Below, one piece after another: positions 1 through 11,000 of a stretch of 64,000 nt of DNA. The DNA is from an uncultured Sedimentitalea sp. (lineage in GTDB: Bacteria; Pseudomonadota; Alphaproteobacteria; Rhodobacterales; Rhodobacteraceae), in NCBI GenBank assembly GCA_947504115.1, contig CANNGH010000005.1, positions 310,001 through 374,000 on the forward strand. The letters are read 5' to 3'. The notes beneath the pieces are model-generated. The model searched no databases and was not told the DNA's origin. It saw nothing but the letters and a program-made list of their open reading frames with translations. The translations under genes and the position numbers were made by a program. Position 1 is the stretch's first letter. Every line of letters begins with the position of its first letter.

Positions 1-448
1 TCGTGGCGCTGTCATCGCTGGCCAGAGCCTCGGCCTTGTCATTGAAGCGCAGGATGTCGCGCAGCATCCGGGCGAACCCCGGTCTCAGCAGGTTGCGCCG
101 CTGCGCCGTCAGCGCGCTCAGGTTGCGTAGCCCGTATTCGATTTCTCCGCCATTGATCGACGCGCCAAAGCTCATGTCGCTTTTCGCCACCGGCACATCG
201 AGATCCTGAAACATCCGGGTCAGATGCGGATAGTTCGCATAGTTGAAAACGATGAACCCGGTGTCGACCGGCTGATCGCCCCTGATCCCGGCCACCACGC
301 TGCGCGCATGTCCACCCAGCCCGGGCGAGGCTTCGAACAGGGTCACGGCATGATGGGCCGCCAGCACGTATGCGGCGGCGAGGCCGGATATGCCGCCGCC
401 GATGACGGCAATGCGCTGCGGGCGAATGGGTTGGGCATCAAATGGCAT
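1..448 (-). CDS. FAD-dependent amine-oxidase-like protein (COG2907 type), N-terminal part only
   Basis: The gene runs off the left edge; about 149 N-terminal residues are visible. It begins MPFDAQPIRP and has the FAD dinucleotide-binding motif IAVIGGGISGLAAAY at about residues 13-27, followed by FEASPGLGGHA and DTGFIVFN. This pattern is typical of the predicted NAD/FAD-binding oxidoreductases often found next to rpoE-chrR in Rhodobacteraceae, usually with DUF1365 and cyclopropane-fatty-acid-synthase-like genes. In that group the operon is part of the singlet-oxygen/RpoE response (family knowledge). The ATG at 446-448 was chosen because the flavin motif starts shortly after it. It diverges from rpoE across a 171-bp intergenic region with paired RpoE-type promoters. 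The substrate is unknown. Confidence 0.8.
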   Translation of the reverse strand, partial: MPFDAQPIRPQRIAVIGGGISGLAAAYVLAAHHAVTLFEASPGLGGHARSVVAGIRGDQPVDTGFIVFNYANYPHLTRMFQDLDVPVAKSDMSFGASINGGEIEYGLRNLSALTAQRRNLLRPGFARMLRDILRFNDKAEALASDDSAT

Positions 449-474
449 TCTGGCTCCGGTCGGTTGGTTAGGGG

Positions 475-503
475 CATTACGCCTCAAAAAAGAAATCGGA
501 TCA
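475..503 (-). promoter_or_regulatory. RpoE-type promoter for the FAD oxidoreductase
   Basis: On the minus strand TGATCC (503-498) is followed by an 18-nt spacer and TAATG (479-475). This resembles the alphaproteobacterial RpoE pattern TGATCC-N18-TAANN. It lies about 27 nt upstream of the ATG at 448. Confidence 0.6.
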
Positions 504-507
504 AAAA

Positions 508-536
508 TGATCCGGGTTTCCCCAGCGCCCGTAACG
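508..536 (+). promoter_or_regulatory. RpoE-type promoter for rpoE-chrR (autoregulation)
   Basis: TGATCC at 508-513, an 18-nt spacer, then TAACG at 532-536. It mirrors the minus-strand promoter: the two TGATCC boxes are back to back within cggatca-aaaa-tgatccg. It fits autoregulation of an ECF sigma factor. Confidence 0.65.
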
Positions 537-619
537 GGGATATGATGATCGTCAGCCCTGATACCGATGCCGCCGACCGGCACCCTGCTGCAGGGCGGCG
601 AAAGGACAACGCCCCGGTG

Positions 620-1174
620 ATGCAAACATCTCCCAAGATCTCCCCGCAGACAACATGGATGCTTGCGGTTCGGGATGGTCGTGATCGGGCCGCCTTTGCG
701 GCGCTGTTCGATCATTTCGCGCCGCGTCTGAAGGGGTTCATCATGCGCTCCGGCACCGGGTCGGGACAAGCCGAGGAAATCGTGCAGGACGTCATGCTGA
801 CGGTCTGGCGCAAGGCCGAACTGTTCGACCCTGCGCGCGCGCAGGTCTCGGCCTGGATCTACCAGATCGCGCGAAATCGCCAGATCGACGTGATCCGCAA
901 GGAGAATCGGCCGCTGCCCGAAGAATTGGGCGAGGCGCCGGGAACCGAGCCGGATGCCAGCCAGATATTGGGCATCGAGCAGGAAGCCGGTCGGTTGAAA
1001 CAGGCACTGGCCCGGCTGACGCCCGACCAGCGCGAAATCATAGAACGGGCCTATATGGGCGACCTTTCCCACCAGGAGATCAGCACCCTGACCGGCCTGC
1101 CCCTCGGCACCATAAAATCGCGGATCCGCCTGGGTCTGGAGCGACTGCGTCATGAGTTGAAGGAACTGCGTTAA
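620..1174 (+). CDS. rpoE: ECF RNA polymerase sigma factor RpoE
   Basis: This is a 184-residue ECF (group IV) sigma factor. Region 2 is visible in RDRAAFAALFDHFAPRLKGF and the QAEEIVQDVMLTVWRK / ARAQVSAWIYQIARNRQIDVIRK block. Region 4 lies at the C-terminus (LTPDQREIIERAYMGDLSHQEIS, then LPLGTIKSRIRLGLERLRHEL). The start at ATG 620 follows GTG 617 directly and gives the normal ECF length; the frame is open further upstream but that part crosses the promoter. The downstream gene begins 1 nt after the stop, so the two are translationally coupled. Pairing with a ChrR-type anti-sigma factor makes this the singlet-oxygen/organic-peroxide sigma factor by family knowledge. It probably reads both promoters at 475-536. 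Confidence 0.9.
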   Translation: MQTSPKISPQTTWMLAVRDGRDRAAFAALFDHFAPRLKGFIMRSGTGSGQAEEIVQDVMLTVWRKAELFDPARAQVSAWIYQIARNRQIDVIRKENRPLPEELGEAPGTEPDASQILGIEQEAGRLKQALARLTPDQREIIERAYMGDLSHQEISTLTGLPLGTIKSRIRLGLERLRHELKELR

Positions 1175-1175
1175 T

Positions 1176-1811
1176 ATGCCCGCAATCACCCATCATACCC
1201 CGGACGCCTTGCTGGCCGCCTACGCAGCGGGCAGCCTGCCGCAGGCTTATGCGCTGGTCGTGGCGGCCCATATCTCGCTGTGCCTTGAGTGTCGCGCCGG
1301 ATATGAAGCGCATTTGGCCGGCGGCGGAGCCGTTCTGGATGCCGTCGCAGCCGAGGCCGTTTCCGAGGGCCTGAAATCCAGCGTGCTCGACCTGCTTGAT
1401 GCGCCCGTCGCAGTGGAACCAACCTATCGGCGCGATGGCGTCTATCCCGGCCCGGTGATGGAAGCGCTGAAGGGCAAACCGCCAAGCTGGAAGTCGCTGG
1501 GCCTTGGGGTGCGTCAAAGCATCCTTTCGTCGGATCGTGAGGGTTCGGCACGGCTGCTCTATATTCCGCCCGGTCAGGCCGTGCCGGATCACAGCCATAA
1601 CGGATTGGAACTGACCTTGGTTCTGCAGGGCAGTTTCAGCGACGATACCGGCCGCTTCGCGGTTGGCGATCTCGAAGTTGCCAGTCAGGATCTGGAGCAC
1701 GCTCCGACCGCCGATCCGGGCGCACCTTGCATTTGCCTTGCCGCCACAGATGCGCCGCTGCGTTTCACGTCTCTGGTCCCGCGTCTGTTGCAACCGTTGT
1801 TTCGTATCTGA
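1176..1811 (+). CDS. chrR: ChrR-type zinc-binding cupin anti-sigma factor
   Basis: This 211-residue protein has the two-part ChrR layout. The N-terminal anti-sigma domain carries the zinc ligands: H6/H7, then H32, C36 and C39 in AHISLCLEC. The C-terminal cupin has H139, H141 and E145 (DHSHNGLE) and H175 (LEHAP), the second metal site of the family. ChrR holds RpoE inactive until singlet oxygen or related stress triggers its proteolysis (known for R. sphaeroides). It starts 1 nt after the rpoE stop and is cotranscribed with it. All expected metal ligands are present, so it is probably functional. Confidence 0.92.
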   Translation: MPAITHHTPDALLAAYAAGSLPQAYALVVAAHISLCLECRAGYEAHLAGGGAVLDAVAAEAVSEGLKSSVLDLLDAPVAVEPTYRRDGVYPGPVMEALKGKPPSWKSLGLGVRQSILSSDREGSARLLYIPPGQAVPDHSHNGLELTLVLQGSFSDDTGRFAVGDLEVASQDLEHAPTADPGAPCICLAATDAPLRFTSLVPRLLQPLFRI

Positions 1812-2041
1812 CCTGCACCTCAAAGCCTCGAATGCGACCGGTAAAGCTGCCGATTTTCGGCGTGGCAGATTCAAAGAAAGCTGTCGGTTTCCTGCCTGAT
1901 GTCCCAGGGACGAAGGATAGGGGACCTGAAGCGCCGAGATGGACGCGCCCTGCGGAAACATGCGCGGAGTTTTCACCGTTTGATGCCCGGGGCTGGCCGT
2001 TCGAGCCACCCGTTCTCATCGGCGATCATAGGGGTCGGGGC
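1812..2041. other. Intergenic, convergent gene ends
   Basis: Between chrR and the end of the minus-strand protease gene. No gene or clear terminator was recognised. Confidence 0.5.
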
Positions 2042-4870
2042 TTATCTGAAGCGCATCCTCGGTGAGGGTGCCCGGCCTTTGATCGTCGCGACAATCGCAT
2101 TCAGGAGCCCCGGATCGGTATAGCAGGCGGCGAGGCTTCCAGGCACCGGCGAGGCTTTACCGGGCTCGGCGCGAACGGTGCAGTTCACCCGCCCGATCGC
2201 GCTTTGAGCCAGATCCGCCCAATCACCTGCGTAGGGCGCAAGATCGCGAGTGTCCCGACGTGGGCCCAGCGGCCAGATCCGGTGGGTGTAGCCCCCGTCA
2301 CGGGTCGGTTGCGCGACCGGACCGATCTGAAGCAACCGGGTGACCGCAGGCTCGCCCCGCTCTATCGCCTCGTCAATTTGAGCGCAGGCGGCGATCGCGC
2401 CCGTCCCGAAGGAAAGCATCGATAGAGACCGCCCCTTGGCCGCCTCAATGCACAGCGCCGCTCCGGCCTGCCAGAGCGCACCGCCCGGCTGCGCGGCAAC
2501 CTTCGCGGCCGAGGCGAAATCGGTCAGAAGCCTTCCGCAAAGCCGCTGGGTCCGGCGCTCGATATAGCTTCCCGCACCGCTTGCCGCCGGTCCGAACCGG
2601 TCGTTGACGAGGGATGCTTCGGCTTTCATGCGGGCGGCGATCGTCGCGATTTCGTCGAGCCCGTAAATGATGTGGAGCGGGAAGATCCCGTTGTCCAGCA
2701 GTGTCGGTGTCAGATGCGCGGCGATCCGCGACAGCGCCTCGGTTCCGAGAAATGGATCGTGGTGCAGGATCAGGAGATGCGGACAATGCGGGTCGCTCTC
2801 GGGATTGCAAAGCTCGGCGACCGCCTCGCGGAGGGCGGCCAGACCAAGACCGAGCCTCCCGACCTCGACGATGCCATCGCGCTCTGCGTGGATCACGTGA
2901 CCCAGAAGTACGTGACGCGGCGCGCGCGGCAAGACGCGAATTCCGGCCGGCAGGGCAAGGTCGGCATCTCGGGTCGTTTCCGCTGCTGGGGCGAGGCCGA
3001 ACCCGGATGGTGCCGGAGGGGCGAGACGGATGATCCAGGCGTCGATGAGATTTTCGGCCCAATCGGCGTAGTCCCAATGCGCGTGACCGTCAAACTCATG
3101 CCAGCCGCCCCAGTCGGGGCCCCAGGAGTTCTGCACGATGAAACCGTCGGAATCATAGCCGACGACGGCAAAGGCATGGCTGCCGATCCGCTCGTGACTG
3201 TGGCGGATCGAGTGGATGCGCTTGCCGTCGCTGCGAATCCATCCGGCATGTATATGCGCCGAGACCGCGATCGCCCCAATTTCCTGGATCGCCGACTGAA
3301 AGTCGGCGAGCCGCGGGCGCACGCGGTAGTAGGCGCCAAGCGTGATGTGACGCGCGTCGCGGGCCGCCCGCCGTGTGAGTGCCCAGCCGCGTTGCCCGGG
3401 CACGAAAGGGGCGATATCGGCGGTGCATGCGCCCGAGTGGTGCAACCCCTTGACGGCCGCGCGCAGGCTGGTGCCGCCGGGCCGGTCGTCGATCCATTCA
3501 TCCTGACTTCGCGCCATTTCATAGAGCATCCGGGCGCTGACCGCCGGTGCCTTCGGATCTGTCTTGCGCCGTTGCAGATCGATCAGCGCGCCCAGCGCAA
3601 AGCCGACGCAGGCCGGCTCAGATCGCTGGTTGTAGATCGTCCGGGCCGGATCGCGGTCCGGCAAGACCGCGTTGCGCGGCAAGCACATCGGCGGTGTATA
3701 GAACCAGTCGCGCGTATCCGGGCGGTCCGCCGCGGCCGCGATCAGGGAGAGGGGAATCTCCGCCGTGTCTGCCCCGACAAAGGGTGAGACCGCCTCGTCG
3801 TCGGGGTCCACCAGCGCGGCAGACCATGATCCGCGTGGGTGCCGCTCGGGCGGCGTGCGCAGGACTTCGGGGAGCGCGTTCGCAATCTCTTCGCGCATCC
3901 GCGCTTCGCGCAGGAGTTGCGGCATAGGAGCGCCGCGATTTGCCTCATGGGCCGCGGGATCGCCGCCCGGCACGAATTGCCCGCCGCTGCTGTGCAGGCC
4001 GATAACCCGCCCCGTACGCAAACTGAAGATCGGCGAGCCGGAATTGCCACCAAGGGTCGAGGCATCGTGATGCAGCATTACCGCTTCGGCCTCTGTATGG
4101 TTTGCCGGGGCGCCTGCCGGCGCAGAGGTGGCATCGAGGCAAAGACCGGGGCAGATCCGCCGAATTCCCAATTCCCCGTCAAAGACCGAGGCGAAACCGC
4201 CGTTATTCTCGAGGCCAGGTGGCACGAAGCCCTGTTCCACCGGATAGCCCAGAACCGCCATCGGCTCCTCCGGATCATTCGCCCACGCGGGATCGGGTTC
4301 AAGCGGTGGAGGAATCACCGCCAGCGGGCGATCGAGTTCGCAGAGCATCGCATCCCACAGCGCGTGGGGCCAGATGACCGCGGTGATGTCGATGCCTTGC
4401 GTCTCTGGGTCGGGCTGATCGGCAAAGGTGATGCGCGTCTGGCGCAGTGCGGAGGGGTCGTTCGCGTCGACCGGGATGCGGCGGAGCCGTCGGGTCGCGG
4501 GACGCCCGGAATTCAGCATGTATGACAGGACATGGCCCGCAGTCAGCACGCGCGCGGGGGTGCCATCGGCGCCGGCGCCCACGACCCATCCGGTGCCCAC
4601 ACGCAGCCAGCCGCCATCGGCGCGGCGCACGTCGATCCGGCCGATCGCGGCGGAATGGGTGGCGGCGATATCCGCCAATGCTTGTGCAAAATCCCGAAGC
4701 CCGGATGGAAGCAGTGGCGGCGGCGGGCCGGGCAGCGCGTTGCCGGCCAGCGCAATGCCCGGGCGCAACAGCCGAATGATGCGCCCGACGCGTGAAATCC
4801 TGCCGTCTGCGACTGCAGCCTCGTCGCGAACCAGCTCGCGCAGATGAGAAACGATCTTGGAATTTTCCAT
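2042..4870 (-). CDS. Multi-domain protein: trypsin-like plus papain-like peptidase domains and a C-terminal hydrolase-like region
   Basis: The protein has 942 residues. Residues about 80-300 form a trypsin-like (S1) domain: H113 in LTAGHVL, probable D173 in LWDAMLCELD and S277 in GGNSGSPIF. Residues about 390-620 form a papain-like (C1) domain: C421 in RSEPACVGFALG, H565 in GSHAFAVVGYD and N581 in VQNSWGPDWGG. Both catalytic sets look complete. The remaining 320 residues are unassigned; LSFGTGAIAA and HLLILHHDPF suggest an alpha/beta-hydrolase-like fold, only weakly. No signal peptide is visible. ATG 4870 was preferred over 4915 because GGGGATG lies just before it. It diverges from the giant multicopper oxidase. 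Its substrate is unknown; processing or defence roles are speculation. Confidence 0.75.
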   Translation of the reverse strand: MENSKIVSHLRELVRDEAAVADGRISRVGRIIRLLRPGIALAGNALPGPPPPLLPSGLRDFAQALADIAATHSAAIGRIDVRRADGGWLRVGTGWVVGAGADGTPARVLTAGHVLSYMLNSGRPATRRLRRIPVDANDPSALRQTRITFADQPDPETQGIDITAVIWPHALWDAMLCELDRPLAVIPPPLEPDPAWANDPEEPMAVLGYPVEQGFVPPGLENNGGFASVFDGELGIRRICPGLCLDATSAPAGAPANHTEAEAVMLHHDASTLGGNSGSPIFSLRTGRVIGLHSSGGQFVPGGDPAAHEANRGAPMPQLLREARMREEIANALPEVLRTPPERHPRGSWSAALVDPDDEAVSPFVGADTAEIPLSLIAAAADRPDTRDWFYTPPMCLPRNAVLPDRDPARTIYNQRSEPACVGFALGALIDLQRRKTDPKAPAVSARMLYEMARSQDEWIDDRPGGTSLRAAVKGLHHSGACTADIAPFVPGQRGWALTRRAARDARHITLGAYYRVRPRLADFQSAIQEIGAIAVSAHIHAGWIRSDGKRIHSIRHSHERIGSHAFAVVGYDSDGFIVQNSWGPDWGGWHEFDGHAHWDYADWAENLIDAWIIRLAPPAPSGFGLAPAAETTRDADLALPAGIRVLPRAPRHVLLGHVIHAERDGIVEVGRLGLGLAALREAVAELCNPESDPHCPHLLILHHDPFLGTEALSRIAAHLTPTLLDNGIFPLHIIYGLDEIATIAARMKAEASLVNDRFGPAASGAGSYIERRTQRLCGRLLTDFASAAKVAAQPGGALWQAGAALCIEAAKGRSLSMLSFGTGAIAACAQIDEAIERGEPAVTRLLQIGPVAQPTRDGGYTHRIWPLGPRRDTRDLAPYAGDWADLAQSAIGRVNCTVRAEPGKASPVPGSLAACYTDPGLLNAIVATIKGRAPSPRMRFR

Positions 4871-5037
4871 CGGATCATCCCCGATGCCAATACAGAACGA
4901 CAGAAACTTGTGCAAAAGCCTATCAACGAATCACAATATAATGCAGAATGCGGCAACTACCCCGAGTTTTATTGTATCACGCAGTTGCCGTATCCGGCGC
5001 TGCGACAGGGATCGATTTACTTGAAAGGGTTGACATT

Positions 5038-8000
5038 ATGCTGCCCGCAACCCGTGTTTTCGCATTTGCATATGCTTTGTTTCTGCTTCTGGTGGTGGAT
5101 GCGCTTCCTGCGCGGGCCGTCGAGCAAACCGCCGCGCGCCCGGCGATGTCGGATATCTGCCGTGACGCGCCCGGAGAGGGCCGTGTGATCTGTGCCGATA
5201 TCGGGGCGCTGGATCAGACGCTGGTCTATAATCGCTTCGGCTCGTTCAATCCGTTCGGCATGATCTTTGCGCTCGATCGCGATCTTTCAGTGCTGCGCTC
5301 CGAAAGTGACGCAAAGGCGGAACCGACCGTCGAATTGACCACCGCATCCGACTGCGCGGCGCTGACGGGGGCCGAACATGGCCATCCGGGGATAGCGCTC
5401 GAGGCCGGCAACGTGCGGCTGAAGGATTGCAAGCGCCCGCGCCCGCTGGTGTTGCGGGCGAATGTTGGCGATGTGCTGATCGTGCGGATATCCAACTGGC
5501 TGTTCGATCCCGACGCACCCGATTTCTCCAAGAATTTCTGCAAGGCCGCGCCGACCGAAGACAGCAACGCCGAGACGGTGCGGCCGCATGTCACGCGCGG
5601 GGACGCCAGCGAACTGCGCCATCAGGAAGTGTCGTGCCCCACCACCGATGCGCTGGAGGAGGAAGACCACGCGCAGGACTTTCCCGCGCCCAGCGATTGG
5701 CCCCGCACCCGGCACATCAACTTCGTGGCGCAGGGACTGACCCCGCTGCCAATCGACGGTGACATCCACCCCGGATGCATCGGGACGGGATCGGTTGCGC
5801 CGGATGAAAGTTTCCTCTGCAAATACAAACTGCATCGGGAAGGCACGTACTTCTTCGCGTCACAGGCGGCACCCGCCGGCGGCGAGGGCAACGGCGGATC
5901 CATCGTTCATGGCCTGTTCGGTGCGCTGATGGTCGAACGGGCCGGCACCCGCGCCTATCGCAGCCAGACATCCACGGCAGCGTTCGATGCAGTCTGGCCC
6001 CGCGCCGAAAACGGTGTTCGTCACGCGCGCAGCGACATGCTGGATTACGAGCGCACGCTGGCCGACCACCTCGGCACGCCCGACGCCGATCTTGAGCAGC
6101 GCGCACCGCTCCTGAACATGGCGATGGTGCTGAATGAGGCCGCACCGAAAACGCCTCCCGACCAACGGGCTTTTGCAGATGCGACGCGGCTGGAAATCGT
6201 GCATTCCGATCTCAACGCGATCATCTATTGCGATCCGACAATCGCCGCGAATGATTGCCGTGGGGACCAAACCAGCCAACCGGCGCTGTCCCGCGAACCG
6301 GGGTTCAACGCCTTCCGTGAATTCTCGGTCTTCTTTCACGACGAGCTGAAAACCTTCTACACCCGCAACTACGAGGAACTGGCGCGGTTCGGACAGCTTG
6401 CAGGCGTCAAGGACGGCTTTGCGATCAACTACGGCGCGTCGGGCATGGGGTCTTTGCTGCTGGCCAACCGCAAGGGGCTGGGGCCGGCCTCGGAATGTGC
6501 GGAATGCATGTACGAGGAGTTTTTTCTGGCATCCTGGGCCAATGGCGATCCGGCGCTGCTGGAATGGTACGCCGACGATCCGTCGAACGTGCATCATTCC
6601 TATCTCAACGATCCGGTGGTGTTCCGCAATTTCCACGCCGGACCAAAGGAAACCCATGTCTTTCACCTGCACGCGCATCAATGGTTCGCCGGTAACGATC
6701 CCAGCCGTGGTGCCTATCTGGACAGTCAGACGGTCGCACCGCAGCAGGGCTTTAGCTATAACATATATCACGGCGGGTTGCGCGGTCTCGACGGGGCCGA
6801 AAAGGGGTGGTGGGATACCCAAGGGTCCGGCAACCGCAACCGCACCATCGGCGACAGCATCTTTCACTGTCACCTCTATCCGCATTTCGCTCAAGGGATG
6901 TGGGCGCTCTGGCGTGTCCATGACGTGCTTGAGGACGGCACACGCAAATTGCCCGACGGGCAGCCGAACGCCGAACTGTCAACGCGTTTCCCGACCGCCG
7001 ATGAGCGCGGCCATAGCCGCCCCGGCTCGGTCGACCGGCTCACAGGGGCGTGGACCGGTCCCGAGACGGGTGATCCGGACGAGACCAATGGCACGCCGAT
7101 CCCCGCGCTGATCCCCCTGCCGGGGGAGCCGCTGCCGCTGTTGCCGACCTATGCCGTGAGCGACGATGTGGATGAAACAGGCGAAACGCCGGTCCTCAAG
7201 GCCGACGCCAAAACGCCGATGCCGGGCTATCCGTTTTACATCGCCGGACAGCCGGGGCACCGGCCTCCGCAGGCCCCGCTCGATATCGCGCGGGATCTGG
7301 GCGAACACGCCGAAGACACGATCACCGACGCCTCCACCGCGCCCGGTATCGTCGCCGAGATCGACGAACGGATCAACGGCGAGGCTTGGCTCGATGGTGG
7401 CATCGGACGCCATGTGGTGAGCGACGGATCACAGCGGGAATTCGGCTTTTCCCTGCCACCTGACGCGGCCGACCTGCTGGAGCCGGCCGCATTCGACGCG
7501 CTGAGCGAGAAAGAGCGTGGGGCACTGACCTACCAGATCGTCGCCAAGGCCTTTGCGCTGGGCGACCTCTCGGCCCATCTGACCGAGGCCCGGATCGAGA
7601 CCCTGCCCAATGACGGCACGCGGCTGGAGCGCGCGGCGATGGGCTTTCATTTCAATGGCCAGCTCTACCGCGCCGATGGGCTGAACGCAGCATTGCGGCT
7701 GACGGATGCAACGGGCACCGATCTGGCCGAGGGGCCGATGAACGGCGCCTATCCAACCTCCGATGCGCCGCTGCCCGATGGATCACCCCCGACCAGCCCG
7801 CGCAACGCATTCGCGGTCAACGGCAATGCGCCGAAACCCGGCGCGCCCTTTGCCGACCCTTGCGGCGCGACGGCACCCGAAACCCGCGCCGCCATCATGC
7901 CGGGTATCGATCCGCTCATGCGCACGGCCGAGGTTGACGCGGATTATTTCCACGACCCGTTGCTGCTGGGATTCCGACGCTACGAGGTGTCGGCGGTGCA

Positions 8001-11000
8001 ACTTGATATGATCGTCAACCGCGCGGGCTGGCACGATCCGCAGGCCCGCATCAACGTCCGCACCGCAGAAAGCGAACGCTTTAAGGAGACGGCGGCGCTG
8101 GAGGGCGCAAAGCCGATCTCGCCCACGATCAGCGATACCGAAGAGCCGTTCTTTTTCCGGGCGCTTTCCGGCGAATGCATCGAATTCCGGCACACCAACG
8201 AATTGCCCAAGGACCTGGAGCTGGACGATTTTCAGGTCAAGACACCGACCGACACAATCGGCCAGCACATCCATCTGGTGAAGTTCGACGTCACCGCGTC
8301 TGACGGGTCCGGCAATGGCTGGAACTACGAGGACGGCACCTTTGCCGCCGACGAACTGGCGACGCGGCGCTGTGCGTCGGCGGGCAATGTGACCCAGCGG
8401 GAGGATGCCGGGGGAATCGCGCTCGGTCCCGATGAATGCACAGGCGCAGAGCCTGCGCAGAGCGATATCTGGCGGCTCAGCCGGACCGAGAACCGCGACA
8501 AGTTCCAGACCACGGTGCAACGATGGTTCGCCGATCCGATCCTGACGATGAACGGCGATCCCGACGATCCCCAATTGCGCGACCGGACCCTGCGCACCGT
8601 GTTCACGCATGATCATTTCGGCCCTTCCTCAATCCAGCAGCACGGGTTCTATTCCGCGCTGGTGATCGAGCCGGGAGTCGGCGTCCCGCCCGGTCCGCTG
8701 GGGCAACCTGACGCGACCGGCAGCGTCGGCGCCGAAATGCAGCTGGCATCGATCTGCACCCCGAACGACGGCGAATGCGTCGGGCCGGTGCCCGAAGCGG
8801 ACCGACTGCGTTCGGTTGCATGGGCGGGCGAGGTCTGGGATGGCGCGAAACGCCGGGTGCGGATGCAAGGCAAAACGCCCACCCATCCGGATTATCGCGA
8901 ATTCGCCGTCTCGATCGCCGATTTCGCGCTGCTCTACGACCCGCGCGATCGCACCAGCGTCGCCGCGCTCGAAGGTGCGCCAGAACCCAAGGCAAAGGGC
9001 GATGCCCAAACCGAAGAATTGGCCTTTGCCGACGCCTTCGGCATGGGGCAGATATATTGCGAAGCCAAATGGCGCCTCAGCCCCGAGATGCTGGATCGGA
9101 AATGCGGGGTAGCGGCGACCCTGGAATTCGCGGCGGATTTCGACCCGGCCGACGGATTGACCAGCGACAGCTGGTATCTGCCCGGCGATCTTGCCCCCGC
9201 ATGGGTTGCTGGCGGCACGAGCGGCGACGAGGCGCACCGGGACCGGTTCTTCGGCGATCTGTTCGACGATGCGGCCAATGACGAGGTGGGCGGCCTTTTC
9301 GAGCACATGGTATCCTACCGCCAGCGGGCAGCGGGATTTCTGACTCCGCCGGAAGACGATAGCATCGCCTCCCTAGCCAAGCCGGTAGCACCCCCGGCAC
9401 GGCCTGAATCGATCTCGGTCGATCACCATGATCCCTATCTGGTGAATTACCGGGGCGCGCCGATCCCGCTGCGGATCGGCGACAAGGAGCCCCTGCTCGA
9501 TGCCCCGTCGGATGACTGCCGGTTGGGCGCAATGGGCGTGCCCGGCGAACACGCGCTGGACGATGCGGGCAACCCGCTGACCGATCCAAGCGAGGTCGCA
9601 GAGGCATTGGCGAACGGGGACTTCGCGGAATGTTCTGTCGACATGCAGATGACCGGGGCGGCGGGCGACATGGGCGAGGCGCTGCGCTCGGCCCGGCACG
9701 GCGATCCGGAAACGCCGATCCTGGAGGCCTATCAGGACGAGCGTCTGGTGATCCGCCTGATCCAGGGCGCGCAGGAGGTGCAGCACACGTTCAACATCGC
9801 GGGTCTCGCCTTTCATCGCAATATCGATCAGGCGTTTCCCGCAGGCAAGCAGCCGCTGGGCCTGTCGCAGGAGCGGCGGGAAACGCTTTCGCTGCGCGAC
9901 CGCTGTCTCGGCAATGCCGCGCCCTTCGGCCCACCGGTTCCGGTGGCGCTCGACGGGCGACCCGATGACTACCGGTCGTGGCGCGATACGGCCGAGGATC
10001 ATGCGGCACATCCGGAGTTCTGGCGCGACTACGAAAGCGTGATCGCCGAATGCGACAATGTCGAAGGCTTCACCTTCGCGCAGGAGGTCGGGATTTCCGA
10101 GCATTTCGAGATGAACGGATCGCTGCGCGCCGATGTGCCGGTCAGCGTCGAAGCAGCCGCTTTGCCGGTCGCCGACACGCCGTCCGGCGACGTGCCGAAC
10201 CGCTCGTCGGACTTCCTCTACAATTTCGGCTCGGTCGATGCGCTGTGGAATGGCGCCTGGGGTCTCGTGCGCATCTATGGCGACCCGGACGCGCCCGATC
10301 CGGCCACCGTTGCAGGCTTCAACCCGGACGATGCTGCCGGGGCGGGCAATGCGCTGACGGCGGAAGGCACGCCGATCCGCAACCGGCTGGGCGAAGCCGG
10401 GTCGCGCGCCGAAGCCGTCGGTGGCCAGGCCATCCCGGTCGGAACGGGCGGGCTGGCTTGCCCCTATCCGGGCGAGGACGAGCCGCCGCAGCGCATTGTC
10501 GATGCCGTGCTGGCTGCCGTCGAGACGCGCGCGGTCTGGCCGTCGCAACGCGGCACCAGCTATGGCGGAGGACGCTATGACCCCGACGGGCTGATGCTGG
10601 CGCTTCTGTCGGCCGACAATCTGGGCATCGATGGAGGCGTCGCCGCGACCGTAGGATGGGACGCGCTGACACGCGCGGATGTCATCGATGCCATCGCGCT
10701 CAACTATCGCCACGGGCCACGCCCGATGACCTTGCGGGTGCGCGCGGGCGATTGCGTCCGGCTGCGCTATGTCAATGCGCTGGAGGAATCGGGCGGCGGG
10801 CTGCGCGACCTTCTGGGCGACGCGACGATGCCGCCAATCGTGCCGCTGAACACCGATCCGTTCCCCCACGCGCCGGTACATGGTGGCAGCGACGGGCTGT
10901 TTCAGCCGATGGAGGCCGATATGCGGCCGGGCGGGGTTCGCCCATCGGCGCAGGTCGCGCTGAGCGTGGGACTGCCCGGAATGGACCTGATCCGCGACCT

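Noticed and set aside
224-619. N-terminal extension of the RpoE frame
   Set aside because: The frame is open, but this part covers the divergent promoters and the start of the oxidoreductase gene, and RpoE proteins have the length given by ATG 620.
4948-5037. Upstream start for the giant oxidase at 4948
   Set aside because: The extra 30 residues precede a clear signal peptide that starts at ATG 5038.
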